From assembly GCA_965243545.1 (NCBI GenBank), contig OZ251573.1, forward strand, positions 4,092,001-4,156,000: DNA of 64,000 bases, in the 5' to 3' direction. The notes beneath the pieces are model-generated. The model made no database searches, was not told the DNA's origin, and worked only from the letters and a program-made list of their open reading frames with translations. The stretch is from CATQHW01 sp965243545 (lineage in GTDB: Bacteria; Spirochaetota; Spirochaetia; SZUA-6; Bin103). Shown one piece after another: positions 53,297-62,506 of the stretch. How positions within the stretch are numbered: position 1 is the stretch's first letter; the number at the start of each line of letters is the position of its first letter. The position numbers and the translations under genes are program-made.

Positions 53297-55939
53297 ATGA
53301 AGCGGGCGGCGTTCACCGGCTACCGGCGGCCGCACAAGACGCGCGCCGGCGTCCGCGTCGCGGAGATCGCCTCCCGGTCGATCATCACCATCGGCGGCGT
53401 CGCCGTGATCGCCGCGGTGTTCCTGGTGTTCGTCTTCCTGGCTTCCGTGGTGGCGCCGCTGGCGGGCCGCGCGCGGCTTGCGCCTGCGGTATCCCAGCGC
53501 GTCCCGGCGGGCGGCGCCGCTGCCGTCGCACCCGGCGCCGCGGTCGACCGGTTCGTGCTGGTCGACGAGTTCCGCGTCGCCGCCGCGGCGCTGGTCGACG
53601 GCGGACGCGCCCTGCGCCACTTCCGCATAGACGCGGGCGCGCCGGACGGCATGGAGCTCGGCGCCGTGCCGCTGTTCGACGAAACGCCGACCGCTCTGAC
53701 CTGGTCGGAGGAGGGCGGGTGGCTGGCGGCCGGGTTCGCCGACGGCTCGATCCGGCTTGGGCAGGTGACGTTCGAAACGGCGTTCCCGGAAGACGAAGAC
53801 GCGCCGGCCGCCCTGCGCGGCCTTGCGGAGGGAGAGGTCGGCGTGCTCGACGGCGCGACCATCCAGCGCACGCCGATCGGCCAGCTGCGCGTCCGGCGGC
53901 TCACCGCCCGCATCGATGACCCGGTGGCGAGCGGTCACCCCGGACCGGTGCTGCTGATCGACCAGACGGTGCGCTCGGTGGGACCGGTGATCGCCGTGGT
54001 GACCGGCGACGGGGCGTTGCGCGTCCGCGCCGTGACGCGCCGGCGCAACATCCTGACCGGCCGCGTGACCGCTTCGGTGCGCGGCGGGAGCGTCCCGATT
54101 CCCGGCTTCGACCGGCAGGCGGAGCTGGTCCGAGTGCTGGTCACCGGCAACGCCGACGCCGCCTACGTGCTGTGGCGGGACGGGACGTTCGTCCGTTTCG
54201 ACACCCGCGACGTCAGCCGGCCGGCGGTCGCCGAGCGCGGCGACCTGGTCGGCGGCGAAGCAACGCGGCTCACCGCGGCGCGCTTTCTGCTGGGCCGCGA
54301 CACGCTGCTGGCCGGCGACGACCGCGGGCGCGTCGCCGCCTGGTTCCGCGTTCGCGACGAACGCGCCGCCACGACCGACGGGCTGCTGTTGACCCGCGCC
54401 CACGTCTTCGACGGGCCGGCGGCGGTCACCGGCATCGGCAGCTCGTCGCGCAAGCGCATGATCGTGGTCGGCTACCGGGACGGCAGCATCCGCAGTTTCT
54501 ACGTGACCAGCCGGGCGTTCCTGGCGGAGGCGCGGCCGTTCGCCGGCGCGCCGATCACGGCGGTCGCGCTCAGCCCGCGCGACGACGCGATCGCCGCGGT
54601 GACCGACCGGGGGTTCGCGCTGCTGTCGCTCGACAGCGCGCATCCGGAGGCGACCCTGGGATCGATCTTCGCCAAGGTCTGGTACGAGGGCAACGCCGCC
54701 CCCGAGCACGTCTGGCAGTCGTCAAGCGCCACCGACGCGTTCGAGCCGAAGTACGGGCTGATCCCGCTCATCTTCGGCACCATCAAGGCGACGATCTATT
54801 CCATGCTGTTCGGCGTGCCGATCGCCATGCTGGCCGCCATCTACACCAGCGAGTTTCTCGACAAGAAGCTGCGCGCGCGCATCAAGCCGGTGATCGAGAT
54901 GATGGCCAGCCTGCCGAGCGTCGTGCTCGGATTCCTGGCCGGCCTGGTGTTCGCGCCGCTCGCCGAGCGGGCGGTCCCCATGATCCTGGCCGCCTTCCTG
55001 ATCGTTCCGCTCACCTGTCTGGCCGGCGGCTACCTGTTCCAGCTCCTCCCCGACCGCACCGCCATCATCCTGTCGCGGTACCGGATGCTGTTCGTGCTGT
55101 GCGGCGCGCTGCCGCTCGGGCTGCTGGCGTCGCGGATCGCCGGGCCGGCGTTCGAGCGCGCGCTGTTCGCCGGTGACGTCAAACTCTGGCTGGACGGGCA
55201 GATCGGTTCCGGCGCCGGCGGCTGGGCCATGATGCTGCTGCCGCTCACCGGCGTGGCGACGGCGTGGTTCCTGGCGCGCTGGCTGGCGCCGGCGTTGCGT
55301 CCGCTCTACCGCCGACTGCCGGCCCGCCCGGCGGCGCTGCTGGAGATCGTGAAGCTGGCCGCCGGGGTGGCGGTGGCCGGCGGCGGCGCGCTCCTGGCCG
55401 GCCACCTGCTGCAGGCGTTGGGTCTCGATTCGCGCGGTTCGTTCCCGGTCATCGGTCCGGTGCTCGGCACCTACGTGCAGCGCAACTCGCTGGTGGTGGG
55501 GTTCGTGATGGGCTTCGCCATCATCCCGATCATCTACACGATCGCCGACGACGCGCTGAAGAGCGTGCCGGACCACCTGCGCTCGGCGTCGCTGGCCGCC
55601 GGAGCGACCCCGTGGCAGACCGCGGTCCGCATCATCGTGCCGACCGCCATGAGCGGGCTCTTTTCCGCGGTCATGATCGGACTCGGCCGCGCCGTGGGAG
55701 AGACCATGATCGTGCTGATGGCGGCCGGCAATACTCCGATCCTGGAGATGAACCTGTTCAACGGCTTCCGCACGCTGGCGGCCAACATCGCCGTCGAGCT
55801 GCCGGAGGCGGTGGTCGACAGCACGCACTACCGCGTCCTGTTTCTGGCGGCGTTGACGCTGTTCGTCATGACCTTCGTCGTCAACACGATCGCGGAATCG
55901 GTGCGGCAGCGGTTCCGCCGCCGGGCGTTCGAGCTGTGA
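53297..55939 (+). CDS. pstC: Phosphate ABC transporter permease PstC with large extracytoplasmic insertion
   Basis: Inner-membrane permease subunit, 880 residues instead of about 300. One N-terminal helix (about 30-58) leads into a roughly 420-residue insertion with repeated VxxGYRDGSIRSF- and WSEEGGWLAAGFADGSIRLG-type strands, which resemble WD/beta-propeller blades. The permease core begins near residue 485 (YGLIPLIFGTIKATIYSML), with SLPSVVLGFLAGLVF. The core is split again and then resumes with AAGATPWQTAVRIIVPTAMS, the EAA loop. A GTG one codon earlier (53294) is possible. Long PstC forms are known in Pseudomonas-type Pst systems. Confidence 0.92.
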   Translation: MKRAAFTGYRRPHKTRAGVRVAEIASRSIITIGGVAVIAAVFLVFVFLASVVAPLAGRARLAPAVSQRVPAGGAAAVAPGAAVDRFVLVDEFRVAAAALVDGGRALRHFRIDAGAPDGMELGAVPLFDETPTALTWSEEGGWLAAGFADGSIRLGQVTFETAFPEDEDAPAALRGLAEGEVGVLDGATIQRTPIGQLRVRRLTARIDDPVASGHPGPVLLIDQTVRSVGPVIAVVTGDGALRVRAVTRRRNILTGRVTASVRGGSVPIPGFDRQAELVRVLVTGNADAAYVLWRDGTFVRFDTRDVSRPAVAERGDLVGGEATRLTAARFLLGRDTLLAGDDRGRVAAWFRVRDERAATTDGLLLTRAHVFDGPAAVTGIGSSSRKRMIVVGYRDGSIRSFYVTSRAFLAEARPFAGAPITAVALSPRDDAIAAVTDRGFALLSLDSAHPEATLGSIFAKVWYEGNAAPEHVWQSSSATDAFEPKYGLIPLIFGTIKATIYSMLFGVPIAMLAAIYTSEFLDKKLRARIKPVIEMMASLPSVVLGFLAGLVFAPLAERAVPMILAAFLIVPLTCLAGGYLFQLLPDRTAIILSRYRMLFVLCGALPLGLLASRIAGPAFERALFAGDVKLWLDGQIGSGAGGWAMMLLPLTGVATAWFLARWLAPALRPLYRRLPARPAALLEIVKLAAGVAVAGGGALLAGHLLQALGLDSRGSFPVIGPVLGTYVQRNSLVVGFVMGFAIIPIIYTIADDALKSVPDHLRSASLAAGATPWQTAVRIIVPTAMSGLFSAVMIGLGRAVGETMIVLMAAGNTPILEMNLFNGFRTLAANIAVELPEAVVDSTHYRVLFLAALTLFVMTFVVNTIAESVRQRFRRRAFEL

Positions 55940-57744
55940 GCGCGCCGATCTCTCCCCCGGCCGCCGGGCCTGCGCCCGCCGTCAAGCCGGCCCGGCCCCG
56001 TCCGGCGCGCCGGCCCCGCAGCGGCGCGTCGCTGACCGCCCAGGGCCAGCCGATGCTGTGGCTCACCGCCGGCGCCCTGGTGATCGCCCTGGTCATGACG
56101 CTCGGCCTGCTGGCTCTGATCCTGGCGCGCGGGCTCGGCACCTTCCGGCCCGCGCCGTTGGCGCTGTTCCGGACGGTCGACGGATCGGCCCATCTGGGCG
56201 AAGTGACCCGGCGCGACCGCTACCGGCCCGCGCCGAGCGCGATCGAATCCCTGCCCGCCGCCGCGCAGGAATCGGCCCGGCGCCTGCTGGACCGGCAGCG
56301 CGGCTGGTCGACGCGGTGGCTGGTGCGGACCGGCAACTTCGACCTGACCGGCGTGCACTTCCGGTGGGTGGAGGACTTTACGCTGACCGAGCGAACCGCC
56401 CCGGAATGGGCGGTGGTCCTTGAGCGGCTCACCTGGGGGCGTTTCTACGGAGAGCCGGCGGCGTTCCTGGTCGACGGCGCGGTCACCGCGGCCGGACCGG
56501 AGGCCGCCTGGAGGGAGTTCGAACGGCATCACCCGGCGGTCGAAGGGTGGCGGAACGAGCGCCGGAAGCTGGAGCGGCGCGACGTAGGAGACGTGAACCG
56601 CCGCCTGGAGCGGGCGCGGCTCCGCGTGCGCGAAGCGGAGCTGCGGCTGGCCGACGCGCGGGCCGAAGGATCGGCGGAGCGGATCGACGACGCCGCCGCG
56701 GCGCTCGCGTCGCAACGGCAGCGGAGCGCCGCGGTGGAGGCCGCAGCCGACGCCGAGTACGCCGAGATCCGCGCCCGCATCGACGAGCTGCGCCGGTCGA
56801 GCGACCGCTACCGGTTGTCGATGCGGCTTGCCGACGGCGCGGAGGCGCAGGTGCCGCTCGGCCGGATCGTGCGCGGCTACCCGGCCAACCGGCTCGGCCT
56901 GACCGGCAAAGCCGGAATCTATCTGTCCCGGTGGTGGGAGTTCCTCACCGCCGACCCGCGTGAGGCCAACAGCGAAGGCGGCGTCTTTCCGGCGATCTTC
57001 GGCACCGTGGTGATGACGCTGCTCATGTCGCTGGCGGTCGTGCCGTTCGGGGTGATCGCGGCGCTCTACCTGCGCGAATACGCCAAGGCGGGCCGCCTGG
57101 TGTCGACCGTCCGCATCGCCATCAACAACCTGGCCGGCGTGCCGAGCATCGTCTTCGGCGTGTTCGGGCTCGGCTTCTTCAGCTACCTGATCGGCGGCGG
57201 CATCGACGAGCTGTTCTTCCGCGCCAAGCTGCCGAGCCCCACCTTCGGAACCGGCGGCATCCTGTGGGCGTCCCTCACCCTGGCGCTGCTCACCGTGCCG
57301 GTGGTGATCGTGGCGACCGAGGAGGCGCTGGCCGCGGTGCCGGGCTCGATGCGGGAAGGCTCCTACGCCTGCGGGGCCAGCAAGTGGCAGACGATCAAGC
57401 GGATCGTCATGCCGCGCGCCCTGCCGGGCATCATGACCGGCATGATCCTGGCGATGGCGCGCGGCGCAGGCGAAGTGGCGCCGCTCATGCTGGTCGGCGC
57501 CGTGAAGCTGGCGCCGGAGCTGCCGATCGACCGGTACTTCCCGTTCGTGCACCTGGAGCGGAGCTTCATGCACCTCGGCTTCCACATCTTCGACGTCGGT
57601 TTCCAGAGCCAGAACAGCGAAGCGGCCATCCCCATGGTGTTCACCGCCACGCTGCTGCTGATCCTGATCGTGGTGCTGCTCAACGTGACGGCGATCCGGC
57701 TGCGCAGCCGGCTGCACCGCCGCTTCGCAGAGGACCAGTTTTAG
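55936..57744 (+). CDS. pstA: Phosphate ABC transporter permease PstA with large insertion
   Basis: Second permease subunit, 602 residues. After helix one (about 37-65), an insertion of about 280 residues includes a charged coiled coil (NRRLERARLRVREAELRLAD onward, about 215-300). The permease domain starts near residue 349 (FPAIFGTVVMTLLMSLAVVP), with NLAGVPSIVFGVFGLGFF and the EAA loop YACGASKWQTIKRIVMPRAL. The GTG start overlaps the pstC stop (GTGA). The matched insertions in PstC and PstA suggest they form one extracytoplasmic assembly. Confidence 0.92.
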   Translation: MSAPISPPAAGPAPAVKPARPRPARRPRSGASLTAQGQPMLWLTAGALVIALVMTLGLLALILARGLGTFRPAPLALFRTVDGSAHLGEVTRRDRYRPAPSAIESLPAAAQESARRLLDRQRGWSTRWLVRTGNFDLTGVHFRWVEDFTLTERTAPEWAVVLERLTWGRFYGEPAAFLVDGAVTAAGPEAAWREFERHHPAVEGWRNERRKLERRDVGDVNRRLERARLRVREAELRLADARAEGSAERIDDAAAALASQRQRSAAVEAAADAEYAEIRARIDELRRSSDRYRLSMRLADGAEAQVPLGRIVRGYPANRLGLTGKAGIYLSRWWEFLTADPREANSEGGVFPAIFGTVVMTLLMSLAVVPFGVIAALYLREYAKAGRLVSTVRIAINNLAGVPSIVFGVFGLGFFSYLIGGGIDELFFRAKLPSPTFGTGGILWASLTLALLTVPVVIVATEEALAAVPGSMREGSYACGASKWQTIKRIVMPRALPGIMTGMILAMARGAGEVAPLMLVGAVKLAPELPIDRYFPFVHLERSFMHLGFHIFDVGFQSQNSEAAIPMVFTATLLLILIVVLLNVTAIRLRSRLHRRFAEDQF

Positions 57745-57756
57745 GAGGGGCTGCGG

Positions 57757-58653
57757 ATGGATGCGAGCCGGGAACGAAGCGACCACCCCCGCCACGGCGC
57801 GGACGGCCACCACGCGCCGCCCGCGCGCGAGAATCTGCTGGAGCGGATAGCCGCCGGCGGCCGGGTCACGACAGCCGTGCACCCGAGCACGCGCGAGCTG
57901 GAGTGCGTGCTGGAGGTGGACCGCTTCAGCCTGTGGTACGGCGCCGCGCAGGCGCTGTTCGACGTGTCGATGAACGTCCCGTTCGGCAAGGTGACGGCGC
58001 TGATCGGCCCGTCCGGCTGCGGCAAGTCGACGCTGCTGCGGTCGGTCAACCGGCTCAACGACCTGGTCGACACCGTGCGGATAGAAGGCGACATGCGCCT
58101 GTCGGGCGACTCGATCTACGCGCCGGGCACCGACGTGATCGAGCTGCGCAAGCGCATGGGCATGGTGGCGCAGAAGCCGAATCCGTTCCCGATGAGCGTC
58201 TACGAAAACGTCGTCTACCCGCTGCGGATCGACGGCGAACGGGACAAGCGGGTGCTCGACTCGGTGTGCCATCGCGCCCTGCAGGGCGCGGCGCTCTGGG
58301 ACGAGGTGAAGGACCGGTTGCACGACAGCGCCCTGGGATTGTCGGGCGGCCAGCAGCAGCGGCTCTGCATAGCCCGCGCGGTGGCCGCCGAGCCGGAGGT
58401 GCTGCTGATGGACGAGCCGGCCAGCGCCCTCGATCCGATCGCCACCAGCAAGATAGAGGACCTGATTCACGAGCTGAAAGGGAGCTACACCATCCTGATC
58501 GTGACCCACAACATGCAGCAGGCGTCGCGGGTGAGCGACATCACCGCCTTCATGTACCTGGGTCAGCTCATCGAGTTCGCTCCCACGGAGGATGTGTTCG
58601 TGAAGCCGCAGCTGCAGGAGACCGAGGACTACATAAGCGGCCGGTTCGGATGA
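57757..58653 (+). CDS. pstB: Phosphate ABC transporter ATP-binding protein PstB
   Basis: ATPase subunit of the Pst importer, 298 residues. The motifs are complete: Walker A GPSGCGKSTLLRSVNRLND, Q-loop VAQKPNPFPMSVYENV, signature LSGGQQQRLCIARA, Walker B VLLMDEPASALDP and switch His in VTHNMQQASR. A His/Arg-rich N-terminal extension of about 45 residues is unusual. The ATG at 57757 follows an AGGAGGGG site. The C-terminus ETEDYISGRFG is the classical PstB ending. Confidence 0.97.
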   Translation: MDASRERSDHPRHGADGHHAPPARENLLERIAAGGRVTTAVHPSTRELECVLEVDRFSLWYGAAQALFDVSMNVPFGKVTALIGPSGCGKSTLLRSVNRLNDLVDTVRIEGDMRLSGDSIYAPGTDVIELRKRMGMVAQKPNPFPMSVYENVVYPLRIDGERDKRVLDSVCHRALQGAALWDEVKDRLHDSALGLSGGQQQRLCIARAVAAEPEVLLMDEPASALDPIATSKIEDLIHELKGSYTILIVTHNMQQASRVSDITAFMYLGQLIEFAPTEDVFVKPQLQETEDYISGRFG

Positions 58654-58688
58654 GCCGGACGCGCGGAAAACACGGGAGGAGTGAGAAC

Positions 58689-59207
58689 ATGGGACTTCGT
58701 AAAGCGTATGGCCGCGCCGCGGCGGCGGCCGCGATCGTGATGGCGGCCGCCGCGTCGATCGGCTGCGCGACCACCGAGGCAGCCGAACCGTTGCCGCTCG
58801 ACCGCTACGCCAAGCCCGGCTTCGTGGTCATGGAAGAGGACGGCCGGCTGTGGGTGTTCCGGGAAGGATCGGAGGCTCTGGCGCAGTTTCGCGAAGCCGG
58901 CGCGCCGGCCGAGCAGGTGATCCGCCCCTTGGCCGCGCCCGACGGCGTGACCATCAAGGCGGCAGACGGCGCCACCATCGACGAATACCTCACCACGCTG
59001 CCGGGGTTTTATACGCAGATGATGGATGGCCGGCTGTGGGTGTTCCGCGCCGACAGCGCGGAGCTTGCCGAGTTCCGGCGGACCGGCGAGCCGGCCAAGC
59101 AGGTGGCGCGGCCGTTGGCCGGACCGTTCGGCCTGACGATCAAGGCCGTGGAAACGGCGGTGATCGACGATTATATGGCGGCCTGGGAGGCCGCCGCCGC
59201 GCAGTAG
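58689..59207 (+). CDS. Lipoprotein with two internal repeats, inside the pst operon
   Basis: A 172-residue lipoprotein of unknown function. The signal helix ends in lipobox ASIGC (near residue 26). The mature part consists of two similar units of about 60-65 residues: DGRLWVFREGSEALAQFREA and DGRLWVFRADSAELAEFRRT, each followed by a PLA(A/G)P-x-G-x-TIKA segment. A GGGAGGAG ribosome-binding site precedes the ATG. It lies between pstB and phoU with short gaps, so it is co-transcribed. It might assist PstS or signalling at the membrane; no family is recognised. Confidence 0.8.
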   Translation: MGLRKAYGRAAAAAAIVMAAAASIGCATTEAAEPLPLDRYAKPGFVVMEEDGRLWVFREGSEALAQFREAGAPAEQVIRPLAAPDGVTIKAADGATIDEYLTTLPGFYTQMMDGRLWVFRADSAELAEFRRTGEPAKQVARPLAGPFGLTIKAVETAVIDDYMAAWEAAAAQ

Positions 59208-59209
59208 CC

Positions 59210-59878
59210 GTGAGTGATCCGCAACCGCTCCGTCACCAATTCGAACGCGAGATCGGGGAGCTGGAGCAGCGCCTGTTGGGCCTGTCCCAGGCGGTGGAGT
59301 CGGCGCTGGCGCAGGCGGCCAAGGCGCTGCTGGTGCAGAACGAGGAGCTGGCCGAGCAGGTCATCGTGGGCGAGGACGCGGTCAACGCCGCGGCCTACGG
59401 GGTCGAGGACTACGTCAACACGCTGGTGGCCCGCGAGCAACCGGTCGCCACCGACCTGCGCTTCATCATCACCTCCCTGCACGTGGTGATCGCGCTGGAG
59501 CGGATCGGCGATCTGGCCGTGCACGTCGCCCGGGTCGCGCAGAAGCTCGCCGCCGAGACCTACGTCAAGCCGCTCATCTCCATGAACCTGATGGCCGACC
59601 GCGCAGCGCAGATGGTGCGCGACTCCGTGCAGGCGTTCGTGAGCCGCGACGAACAGGCCGCCCACGACGTAGCCGCCGGCGACGACCTGATCGACAACAC
59701 CTACTCGCAGCTGTTTCGCGAGCTCCTCACCTACATGATGGAGTCGCCAAAGACGATCGCGCAGGCGCAGACCCTGCTGTTCGTGGCCAAGCAGTTCGAG
59801 CGGACCGGCGACCACGCCACCAACATCTGCGAAGCGGCCGTCTACGTAGCGACCGGCCGGCGCGTCGAGCTGAACTGA
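59210..59878 (+). CDS. phoU: Phosphate signalling protein PhoU
   Basis: Negative regulator linking the Pst transporter to the PhoR-PhoB-type two-component system, 222 residues. Two PhoU three-helix repeats are seen. Metal-site motifs are in ALERIGDLAVHVARVA (ERIGD) and QFERTGDHATNICEAA (ERTGDHATNI), and the first helix begins LRHQFEREIGELEQRLLGL. GTG start at 59210, three bases after the lipoprotein stop. The sensor kinase and response regulator are not in this window. Confidence 0.95.
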   Translation: MSDPQPLRHQFEREIGELEQRLLGLSQAVESALAQAAKALLVQNEELAEQVIVGEDAVNAAAYGVEDYVNTLVAREQPVATDLRFIITSLHVVIALERIGDLAVHVARVAQKLAAETYVKPLISMNLMADRAAQMVRDSVQAFVSRDEQAAHDVAAGDDLIDNTYSQLFRELLTYMMESPKTIAQAQTLLFVAKQFERTGDHATNICEAAVYVATGRRVELN

Positions 59879-59909
59879 AAGCGGCCGGGCGCTGAGGAAG
59901 CGACCACGA

Positions 59910-60140
59910 TCACGGCGCGTCGCGCGCCCGGCGCAGCACGTCTGCGGGTTTCTCCGGCGGGACTATCGGTTCAAGCCGTTCGATCCGCGCGATCATCTCC
60001 TGCGGCGTCGGTACCGCCGCCAGCTCGGTCAGCTCCTTGAGCAGGTAGGCGGAAAGCGACATGCCAGCCATAGCGGCGCGGGCCTTGAGCGTGCGATGGA
60101 CCGGCTCCGGTACGTTGTGTATCCGTATCATCCGATGCAT
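59910..60140 (-). CDS. FitA/VapB-type ribbon-helix-helix antitoxin, solitary
   Basis: A 76-residue DNA-binding antitoxin-like protein. The N-terminal ribbon-helix-helix reads MIRIHNVPEPVHRTLKARAA followed by MAGMSLSAYLLKEL, as in FitA antitoxins of VapC-type PIN toxins. The C-terminal tail (VPPEKPADVLRRARD) would normally bind a toxin. No PIN-domain gene follows: phoU ends 31 bases away on the opposite strand. ATG at 60140, or the one three codons in. Either a remnant of a TA module or a lone repressor. Confidence 0.75.
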   Translation of the reverse strand: MHRMIRIHNVPEPVHRTLKARAAMAGMSLSAYLLKELTELAAVPTPQEMIARIERLEPIVPPEKPADVLRRARDAP

Positions 60141-60299
60141 GCATCAAGCATGTGCTCTTTGCAGAACTGCATGTCACATGCCGCCGCGCGCCCATCCTGA
60201 CTTCGGCGCCGGAGGGCGTGTGGCAGGCGTCACGACTTCCCAGCGAAGGTGAAGGCGGACTCCGAGCACGGCCCGCGCCGTGGTACATTTGAGCCTGCC

Positions 60300-60726
60300 A
60301 TGCGTTCATTCAGTATCGCCGGCCCGGTACTGGAGGAACCGGTTCGCGTATGAGGAAGCGTGGCCGCAGTTGCTGCTGCAGGCGTTTCTGCAGCGGGTGG
60401 TGAACGGCGGGGGGCGCATCGAGCGGGAGTACGCGCTCGGCAGCGGGCGCGTCGACCTGCTGATCGTGTGGCCGGTGGCGGACCGCGGGTCGGCGGAGCG
60501 GGTGCAGGAAGTGGCGGTCGAGTGCAAGGTGGTGCGCGACCGCGACGGGCTTGAGCGGACCATAACCGAAGGAGTGGAGCAGACCGCGCGCTACGTGGAG
60601 CGGTGCGGGGCGGAGGCCGGGCACCTGGTGGTCATAGACTGCCGGGAGAATCGGAGTTGGGAGGAGAAGATCTTCCACCGGCGGCGCGGCGGCGGTCCGG
60701 CGCCGGTCGACGTGTGGGGCATGTAG
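60300..60726 (+). pseudogene. Internally deleted copy of the AAA-ATPase/PD-(D/E)XK gene
   Basis: The first 29 coding bases (ATG at 60300, MRSFSIAGP) and the upstream block GTGGTACATTTGAGCCTGCC match the gene at 62507. The sequence then jumps to that gene's position 63678 and continues almost base-for-base through the nuclease domain to a stop at 60726. About 1,142 bases are missing, not a multiple of three, so the ATG frame meets TGA after 17 codons. The nuclease part stays open in another frame from GTG 60280 (148 residues, with D and ECK motif residues), so the isolated domain could still be made. Confidence 0.85.
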
Positions 60727-60831
60727 ACGGTCCGCCGCCTGCTCTCAGACAACAACGCGACGCCTTCGCCCACTGGTAATCCGGCGCATCCGCCGGTATG
60801 CTCTCTCACCATGCGCGACCCGTCCGCACCG

Positions 60832-62394
60832 ATGCGCTTCTTCAACACCGCCGGTCCGATGCGCCCGGACGAACATTACTGCATCCCGCCCCTGAGCCGG
60901 ATGAATCAGCAGGAACTGCTCACCCTCATCCGGCAGGAGCAATACTTCGTGCTGTACGCGCCGCGGCAAACCGGCAAGACCTCGGCGCTACGGGCGCTCC
61001 GCGACTTGCTGAACGGCGGCGCCGAAGGCGCCTACCGTTGCGTCTACGTAAACCTCGAGACTTGCCAGTACGCGCGCGCAGACATAGACGCCGCCATGAG
61101 CGCCATCCTGAACGCAATCGCCCGTGAGGCGGAGGCCACGCTGGAGGACCGGTTTCCGGCCGAGATCTGGCCGGAGGTGCTGGAGCTGGCGGGGCCGTAC
61201 GGGGCGCTGCAGGGGGTGCTCGAGCGATGGGCCGAGGCGGACCCCACGCCGCTGGTGCTGCTGATCGACGAGATCGACGCGATGATCGGCGACCCGCTGT
61301 CGTCGATGCTGCGGCAACTGCGCTCCGGCTTCGTCGACCGCCCGCGCCGCTTCCCGCAGAGCGTGGTTCTGTGCGGGGTGGGCGACGTGCGCGACTACCG
61401 CACCGGCGGCAGCGGCTTCAACATCACCGCCAAGTCGTTGCGCATGCCTGATTTTTCAGAGCCGGAAGTGCGCGCGCTGCTCGCTCAACACACCGCCGAG
61501 ACCGGCCAGCCGTGGACCGAGGAGGCCCTACGGACGGTGTGGGATCTCACCGCCGGGCAACCCTGGCTGGTGAACGCCTTGGCGTACCTCGCGTGCAGCC
61601 GCGACCCGGCCGGCCGCGACCGCAGCCGCCCGCTTACCGCGGACGCCATCCACGCCGCCCGTGAGAAGATCATCAGGCGCCGCGACGTTCCCCTGGACCG
61701 GATCACCAACAAGCTGGAGGACGAGCGCGTGCACCGGGTGCTCTCCCCGCTGCTGAGCGGCGCGATGTTCGCCCCGGACATCGGTCCCGACGACCTGCGG
61801 TACGCGCGCGACCTCGGCTTGGTCACCCTCGACGCGCCGGTCCGCGTCGCCAATCCGATCTACCGCGAGGCGATTCCGCGTCACCTTACCTTCGTCACGC
61901 AGGCGACGCTGACGCACGATCCCGCCCGCTATCGGGACGCTGCCGGCACCCTGCTGCTGGCCGACCTGCTGGCCGCGTTCCAGGAGTTCTTTCGGGAACA
62001 CTCCGAGCACCGGATCAAGCAATTCCAGTACCGGGAAGCCGGCCCGGAATTGCTGCTGCAGGGGTTCCTGCAGCGCATGGTCAACGACGGCGGGCGGATC
62101 GAACGGGAGTATGGCCTGGGCATGATGCGCACCGACCTGCTGATCGTGTGGCCGGCAACGGCGGCGGCGGGCCGGCAGCGCAAGATGGTGGTGGAGTGCC
62201 GGGTGCTGCACCGCAGCCTGGAGCGGACCATCGAAGAAGGGCTCAAACAGACCCGCGCCTACCTGGACCGTTGCGGCGCATCCGAAGGGCACTTGGTGAT
62301 CTTCGACCGCACCCCGGACCGGCCGTGGGAGCAGAAGCTGTTCCGCCGCGAACCGACCGGCGCCGGCCCGCCGATCACGACGTGGGGCATGTGA
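60832..62394 (+). CDS. AAA-like ATPase with C-terminal PD-(D/E)XK-like domain (paralogue 2)
   Basis: A 520-residue two-domain protein. Walker A is APRQTGKTS (residues 43-51) and Walker B PLVLLIDEIDAM (near 140-150); a sensor strand SVVLCGVGDVRDYR and a winged-helix-like middle follow. The C-terminal PD-(D/E)XK-like domain (about 405-520) has RTDLLIVW and VVECRV, with Arg 457 in place of the catalytic Lys of ExK. The ATG at 60832 is used because it aligns with paralogue 3 (MRFFNTAGP versus MRSFSTAGP); an ATG at 60811 adds seven residues. Function unknown. Confidence 0.8.
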   Translation: MRFFNTAGPMRPDEHYCIPPLSRMNQQELLTLIRQEQYFVLYAPRQTGKTSALRALRDLLNGGAEGAYRCVYVNLETCQYARADIDAAMSAILNAIAREAEATLEDRFPAEIWPEVLELAGPYGALQGVLERWAEADPTPLVLLIDEIDAMIGDPLSSMLRQLRSGFVDRPRRFPQSVVLCGVGDVRDYRTGGSGFNITAKSLRMPDFSEPEVRALLAQHTAETGQPWTEEALRTVWDLTAGQPWLVNALAYLACSRDPAGRDRSRPLTADAIHAAREKIIRRRDVPLDRITNKLEDERVHRVLSPLLSGAMFAPDIGPDDLRYARDLGLVTLDAPVRVANPIYREAIPRHLTFVTQATLTHDPARYRDAAGTLLLADLLAAFQEFFREHSEHRIKQFQYREAGPELLLQGFLQRMVNDGGRIEREYGLGMMRTDLLIVWPATAAAGRQRKMVVECRVLHRSLERTIEEGLKQTRAYLDRCGASEGHLVIFDRTPDRPWEQKLFRREPTGAGPPITTWGM

Positions 62395-62506
62395 ATCGGA
62401 ACGAGCCGGCTGATACCTTGTCTCCTGCAAAACCGCTACGGGAGCTGCCGTCGCGTGCTGATGGTATATCCTCCGGCGAATAATCCCGTGGTACATTGAG
62501 CCTGCC

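Noticed and set aside
55828..58509. 893-residue minus-strand frame across pstA and pstB
   Set aside because: Antisense shadow of two clearly recognised genes; low-complexity His/Arg/Gln composition.
60280..60726. Annotating the deleted AAA copy as an ordinary 148-residue gene
   Set aside because: The first part of that frame is the out-of-frame start of the parental gene; the original ATG frame ends after 17 codons, so a pseudogene is the better description.
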